Program-made: the position numbers and the translations under genes
Origin: Desulfatitalea sp.
GTDB taxonomy: Bacteria; Desulfobacterota; Desulfobacteria; Desulfobacterales; Desulfosarcinaceae
DNA length: 9,725 nucleotides
Assembly: GCA_013041835.1 (NCBI GenBank)
Contig: JABDRH010000679.1
Coordinates: 1 to 9,725 of the forward strand
Direction: 5' to 3'
The notes under the pieces: generated by a model
The model's database searches: none
What the model saw: only the letters and a program-made list of their open reading frames with translations
Told to the model about the DNA's origin: nothing
Shown: positions 6,992-9,725 of the stretch, in pieces
Layout of the letters: each line of letters opens with the position of its first letter
How positions within the stretch are numbered: position 1 is the stretch's first letter

Positions 6992-8603
6992 CGGAATTCT
7001 CCTTGTCCAATTGGTGGAGTAAAAAAAGCGTGGCTGCGTCGGGCTGACCGGTCACGGGCAGCCCGTTTCGGGTCTGAAAATCCACCACGGCTTTCATCAG
7101 GCGTGGCCCCACCACGCCATCCCGCGCACTGCGGTAGGTGCCGGCAACCGCGAGCAGCGTCTGCAAATGCATGATCTCTTCTGCCGCATAGCCATAGTAG
7201 AAATGGTCAACCGTCAACGCGGGCCGCCAAAAGAGCAGCCAGACCGGCGTCCTGCCCCCCTCGGACATCAAATATAAGGTACCGAAACGCTCCCGGACCC
7301 ATGCCGGCAGCACGGGCAGACGAACCAACTGCTGCCCGGTCTCGCGGTGGACCTGTGCGGCCCACTGTGTCAGGGAGCCCTTTTGTCGCGCCTTTATGAA
7401 TTCATCCGCCTGCTCGGCCAATTGATGGGCTTTAAGAAAGTCGCGTACGGCGATGTCCGGGTTCTGCCCGGATACCGGTGGCAGTGAATTGTCCGACGCC
7501 GCCGCGTCCACCAAGCCGCCGGTCATCACCGCGGGATCGATGGATGGGCGACTCTCCTGGGGCATGACCTGGGCTCGCGCGCCGTGTCCGGCATTCAGGT
7601 GAAGCATCCAGCCGCCGACGCCCAGACACAAGGGCAGCAACAGTACGGCAACCGCAACCGGTATACGGCGAAAGCGCCGCTTCACCGGTGATTGCATGTC
7701 CGCCTGGGCCAGCCGCACCGTAGTGCTGTCGATAACGTCGGAGGCGTCGCGGCAGACTGCATAGAGACAACGGTCCATAAGCATATTGATGCGTCTGGGG
7801 TTGCCGCGGCTGTGGGTATAAATGCGGTCGTGGGCGTCACGGGTCAGGCGGATACTGCCCGAATTGCCGGTCAAGCCGAGTTTGAAGCCGATATAGGTTT
7901 GTACTTCATCGCGGGCGAGGGGATGCACGGCTGCGTCGATAAAAATGCGGCTTTTCAATTGCCGCAGGTCGGGTGCATTGAGACGGTCGCGCAGCTCGGG
8001 TTGCCCCACCAGAAGAATCTGGACCAGTTTGCGCCCATCGGTCTCGAGATTGGAGATCATACGAACCAGCTCCAGACTCTCCCGGTCCAGGTTCTGCGCG
8101 TCATCGATGATGATGGCGCAATTGCCGCCCCGGCGGTAGCGGGCCAGCAAAAAATCGTAAAGGCGGTGCAGGGCGTCCCCGAGGCCGGCCTCGGCGGTGC
8201 CGGCCGCATCCACGGTCAGGCCGAAATCACGATTGATCTCCTGCAACAAGGCGGCATGCTTGAGGGAGGTATGAAAGAGCAACGCGGTATCGATCTGCTT
8301 TTGCGCCAGAATGGTTAAGATATGCCTGGAAATGGTCGTCTTGCCCAAGCCCACGTCGCCGGTCAACGTCATAAAGCCCTTGCGCGCGGATATGGCATGA
8401 ACGAGCTCGGCGACCACGCGCCTGATGTGTCCGGACATGAAGAAGTGACTTTCATCCGGCGCCACTGGAAACGGATGACGCGCAAAGCCCAGGGATTGCA
8501 GATAAGCATGATCCGGCGGCAAATAGCTCCCCCAAAGAACGCCGGGCGCCTCTGTCGGCGGCGGTAACGGCGAAAAGGTACACGGCGCAAAGTTTTTCTC
8601 CAT
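6975..8603 (-). CDS. ExeA/GspA/MshM-like AAA ATPase with C-terminal peptidoglycan-binding-like domain
   Basis: This 542-residue protein has the architecture of ExeA/GspA. It opens with a proline-rich 30-residue leader and the family motif YLQSLGFARHPFPVAPD (34-50). An AAA+ domain follows (about 55-300) with Walker A GDVGLGKTT (82-90), Walker B AIIIDDAQNL (163-172), the sensor segment LLVGQPELRDRL (197-208) and GNPRRINMLMD (267-277). A single transmembrane helix is at about 314-335. The remainder is extracytoplasmic, ending in a peptidoglycan-binding-1-like repeat (about 476-533: MHLQTLLA, DGVVGPRLMKAVVDFQ, GLPVTGQPD). In Aeromonas, ExeA with ExeB helps place the secretin through the cell wall; MSHA loci carry a shorter relative, MshM. 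Here the C-terminal domain is present, so a wall-anchoring role is inferred. The start has GGAAGG nine bases upstream. It follows the 166-aa gene by 4 bp and overlaps the next gene by 17 bp. Confidence 0.9.
   Translation of the reverse strand: MEKNFAPCTFSPLPPPTEAPGVLWGSYLPPDHAYLQSLGFARHPFPVAPDESHFFMSGHIRRVVAELVHAISARKGFMTLTGDVGLGKTTISRHILTILAQKQIDTALLFHTSLKHAALLQEINRDFGLTVDAAGTAEAGLGDALHRLYDFLLARYRRGGNCAIIIDDAQNLDRESLELVRMISNLETDGRKLVQILLVGQPELRDRLNAPDLRQLKSRIFIDAAVHPLARDEVQTYIGFKLGLTGNSGSIRLTRDAHDRIYTHSRGNPRRINMLMDRCLYAVCRDASDVIDSTTVRLAQADMQSPVKRRFRRIPVAVAVLLLPLCLGVGGWMLHLNAGHGARAQVMPQESRPSIDPAVMTGGLVDAAASDNSLPPVSGQNPDIAVRDFLKAHQLAEQADEFIKARQKGSLTQWAAQVHRETGQQLVRLPVLPAWVRERFGTLYLMSEGGRTPVWLLFWRPALTVDHFYYGYAAEEIMHLQTLLAVAGTYRSARDGVVGPRLMKAVVDFQTRNGLPVTGQPDAATLFLLHQLDKENSDGRAS
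6999..7004 (-). promoter_or_regulatory. Ribosome binding site of gspE-like gene, inside the ExeA-like coding region
   Basis: AAGGAG on the minus strand is seven bases upstream of the ATG at 6991 and lies within the last codons of the ExeA-like gene. It is the strongest Shine-Dalgarno site in the window and fixes the ATPase start. Confidence 0.75.
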
Positions 8604-8607
8604 ACCC

Positions 8608-9108
8608 CTAAACCTTCCAATAGGCGATGCGGGTCACGCCATCGGCGCTCATGTTCCCTGTAAATGAACCGGAATCGGGATTAGACGCACCGTCGACAAA
8701 GCGGTCAATGCGCTCAAAGGTGGCGGTCGGCAAATTAAAGAGCGTGATGCCCTGCCGCGTCGACACGAGCAACACTTGGACCGCCCTTCGGCCGAAGCGC
8801 TGCAGCCGGTAGACATAGGGGCGATCCGTGTTGGAACGGGGCGGCGAAATCCCCTGGCGGCGCATGACGTCCGCCAGCTGCTGCATGTATCCTGCCGGAT
8901 CGTTCCGGTCCTGGGGGGGCCAATTGATGGCGCCCTGCCGCATCTCGACCAAACGGGTCTCCCAAAGACACAGGTAGTCGTTAAAAAAAGAGGCATCCAA
9001 GGCATAATCCGCGAGATGTCGGGCGCCCTGGATCACCAAAATCACGGCTATGCCGATATAAATGGCGGCAAACATCAATTTATCGGTAGCCGAACCGGAT
9101 ATCCTCAT
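8608..9108 (-). CDS. Single-pass inner-membrane protein of unknown family (166 aa)
   Basis: I do not recognise this family. The protein has a short charged N-terminus, one hydrophobic helix at about 11-28 (LMFAAIYIGIAVILVIQG), and a soluble region of some 135 residues that should lie in the periplasm. It lacks the prepilin cleavage motif (no G-F-T-L-x-E), so it is not an ordinary pseudopilin, although the bitopic layout is similar. The soluble part has a helical stretch (about 40-85), then a segment rich in short beta-type runs (RRAVQVLLVSTRQGITLF) and a Gly/Ser/Asp-rich end. It is translationally coupled on both sides: its ATG overlaps the TGA of the TPR gene (ATGA), and the ExeA-like gene starts 4 bp after its stop. 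This fixed position inside a pilus/secretion operon suggests a structural or assembly partner, possibly of the ExeA-like ATPase or the TPR protein. That role is inference only. Confidence 0.85.
   Translation of the reverse strand: MRISGSATDKLMFAAIYIGIAVILVIQGARHLADYALDASFFNDYLCLWETRLVEMRQGAINWPPQDRNDPAGYMQQLADVMRRQGISPPRSNTDRPYVYRLQRFGRRAVQVLLVSTRQGITLFNLPTATFERIDRFVDGASNPDSGSFTGNMSADGVTRIAYWKV
8613..8618 (-). promoter_or_regulatory. Ribosome binding site of ExeA-like gene
   Basis: GGAAGG on the minus strand, nine bases before the ATG at 8603, is formed by the Trp-Lys codons at the very end of the 166-aa gene. It supports the longer start that includes the proline-rich leader. Confidence 0.65.
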
Positions 9109-9725
9109 TGCAATTTCCGGATCATTTCGACAACCCGCTGGTTGTCCGGATGCGCTTTGCGGATATGCTGCAAACCGGCCAGGGCCGCCGAACGCCGCCC
9201 CAGGCGCAAGTGGACGACGACCAGGTTCAGCGCCGCCTCCAGGTCGGAGTCATCGGCCGCCAGGATACGTTCCAAAAGGACGCCGGCTTCTTCGTGCCGC
9301 TCTTGTTTGAGCAGCCAATACGCACGCATTTTCTGCACGTACGGACTCTGACGGCCTTTGATGCTTTCCAATTCGTGCAGCATGGCTTCCACCTGGGCCT
9401 CTTGCGGGGCTGCGGATCGGTTCATGGCGGTATCCAGCCGGTTGACAAGGCTTTGAATACGCTCGCTTTTGGCCCGGACAGCCCGACGGGCCGCTTGTGC
9501 TTTACGTTGGGTCGCCTCGGTCACATCCGGGATGGACGAGACCTCGGCCGCCGGCAAAGCGGCAATGGTGGGTGGTTCAGTGGCCGGCGACCGGCCTGCT
9601 TGACCGGACCGGCCGGTGTCCGGTGTATCCTCCGGTTGAACCGGCGCCCGGTCGGATCGCCTTGCCGGGGTGTCCGGCATGGCCGGGAAAGAAGCCTGCC
9701 CGGCGCTTTTCGCCGGAGTCCGGGC
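9105..9725 (-). CDS. TPR-repeat protein of the pilus/secretion operon (MshN-like), 5' end outside window
   Basis: The frame is open from the right edge of the window to the TGA at 9105-9107. An ATG at 9680 exists, but it has no Shine-Dalgarno site and the frame continues upstream with the same Pro/Ala/Ser-rich composition. The true start is therefore probably beyond 9725 and the internal Met is not used. Three parts are visible: a low-complexity Pro/Ala/Thr/Asp-rich linker (about the first 60 residues), a charged helical segment likely to be a coiled coil (TEATQRKAQAARRAVRAKSE onward), and two tetratricopeptide-type helix pairs at the C-terminus (YWLLKQERHEEAGVLLERIL and LEAALNLVVVHLRLGRRSAAL). 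In MSHA loci, MshN is a membrane-anchored TPR protein next to the ExeA-like MshM, and this protein occupies a comparable place. A membrane anchor, if any, would be off-window. The stop overlaps the next gene's start by 4 bp. Confidence 0.8.
   Translation of the reverse strand, partial: ARTPAKSAGQASFPAMPDTPARRSDRAPVQPEDTPDTGRSGQAGRSPATEPPTIAALPAAEVSSIPDVTEATQRKAQAARRAVRAKSERIQSLVNRLDTAMNRSAAPQEAQVEAMLHELESIKGRQSPYVQKMRAYWLLKQERHEEAGVLLERILAADDSDLEAALNLVVVHLRLGRRSAALAGLQHIRKAHPDNQRVVEMIRKLQ

Noticed and set aside
6569..7174. 201-codon plus-strand frame opposite the assembly ATPase
   Set aside because: It is antisense to conserved MshEN and ExeA-like coding sequence and has no domain or Shine-Dalgarno support.
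9105..9680. Complete 191-aa TPR gene starting at the ATG at 9680
   Set aside because: There is no ribosome binding site before this ATG, and the same frame continues without a stop and with the same composition to the window edge, so the gene is treated as partial.

Overview
The window is GC-rich (except for one intergenic stretch) and looks like chromosomal DNA of a Desulfobacterota (former Deltaproteobacteria) organism, probably Desulfosarcina/Desulfatitalea-like. This assignment is inference. It rests on the N-terminus of the replicative-type polymerase (MIPLTTRSHHSLMW...), on a Y-family polymerase gene lying directly upstream of it, and on a GspE/GspF-type secretion or pilus operon nearby. 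No ribosomal or other strong taxonomic marker is present.

Region 1 (2-3397, plus strand) is a two-gene translesion-synthesis unit. It holds the C-terminal end of a Y-family DNA polymerase with a QLPLF beta-clamp motif. Three bases further on, with a GTG start, comes a complete 995-residue error-prone DNA polymerase III alpha subunit (DnaE2/ImuC type). The junction between them is made of four tandem imperfect 8-bp units that contain both the stop codon of the first gene and the start codon of the second.

Region 2 (3398-4082) is a 685-bp AT-richer stretch between the two convergent gene clusters. It contains one possible small Cys-containing protein (75 aa), several short inverted repeats, a partial duplication of a short motif, and no convincing terminator.

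Region 3 (9725 down to 4083, minus strand) is a tightly packed five-gene operon for a type IV pilus / type II secretion-like machine. In transcription order it encodes a TPR protein (5' end outside the window), a 166-aa single-pass membrane protein of unknown family, an ExeA/GspA/MshM-like AAA ATPase with a transmembrane segment and a C-terminal peptidoglycan-binding-like domain, a GspE/PilB/MshE-type assembly ATPase with an N-terminal MshEN domain, and a GspF/PilC/MshG-type inner-membrane platform protein. Genes overlap by 4 and 17 bp or are separated by only 4 and 8 bp, and three of the starts have good internal Shine-Dalgarno sites. The content (TPR + ExeA-like ATPase + MshEN ATPase + platform) resembles the mshM-mshN-mshE-mshG block of MSHA pilus loci. 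However, the ATPase has the longer peptidoglycan-binding architecture of ExeA/GspA, and an extra unknown membrane protein is inserted. Secretin, pseudopilins and prepilin peptidase are not in the window and would have to be upstream (beyond 9725) or elsewhere.

I see no mobile element, CRISPR array, rRNA or tRNA. The least ordinary points are the tandem repeat at the polymerase junction, the loss of metal-ligand histidines in the PHP domain, the altered c-di-GMP-type motifs in the assembly ATPase, and the unknown 166-aa membrane protein in the operon.
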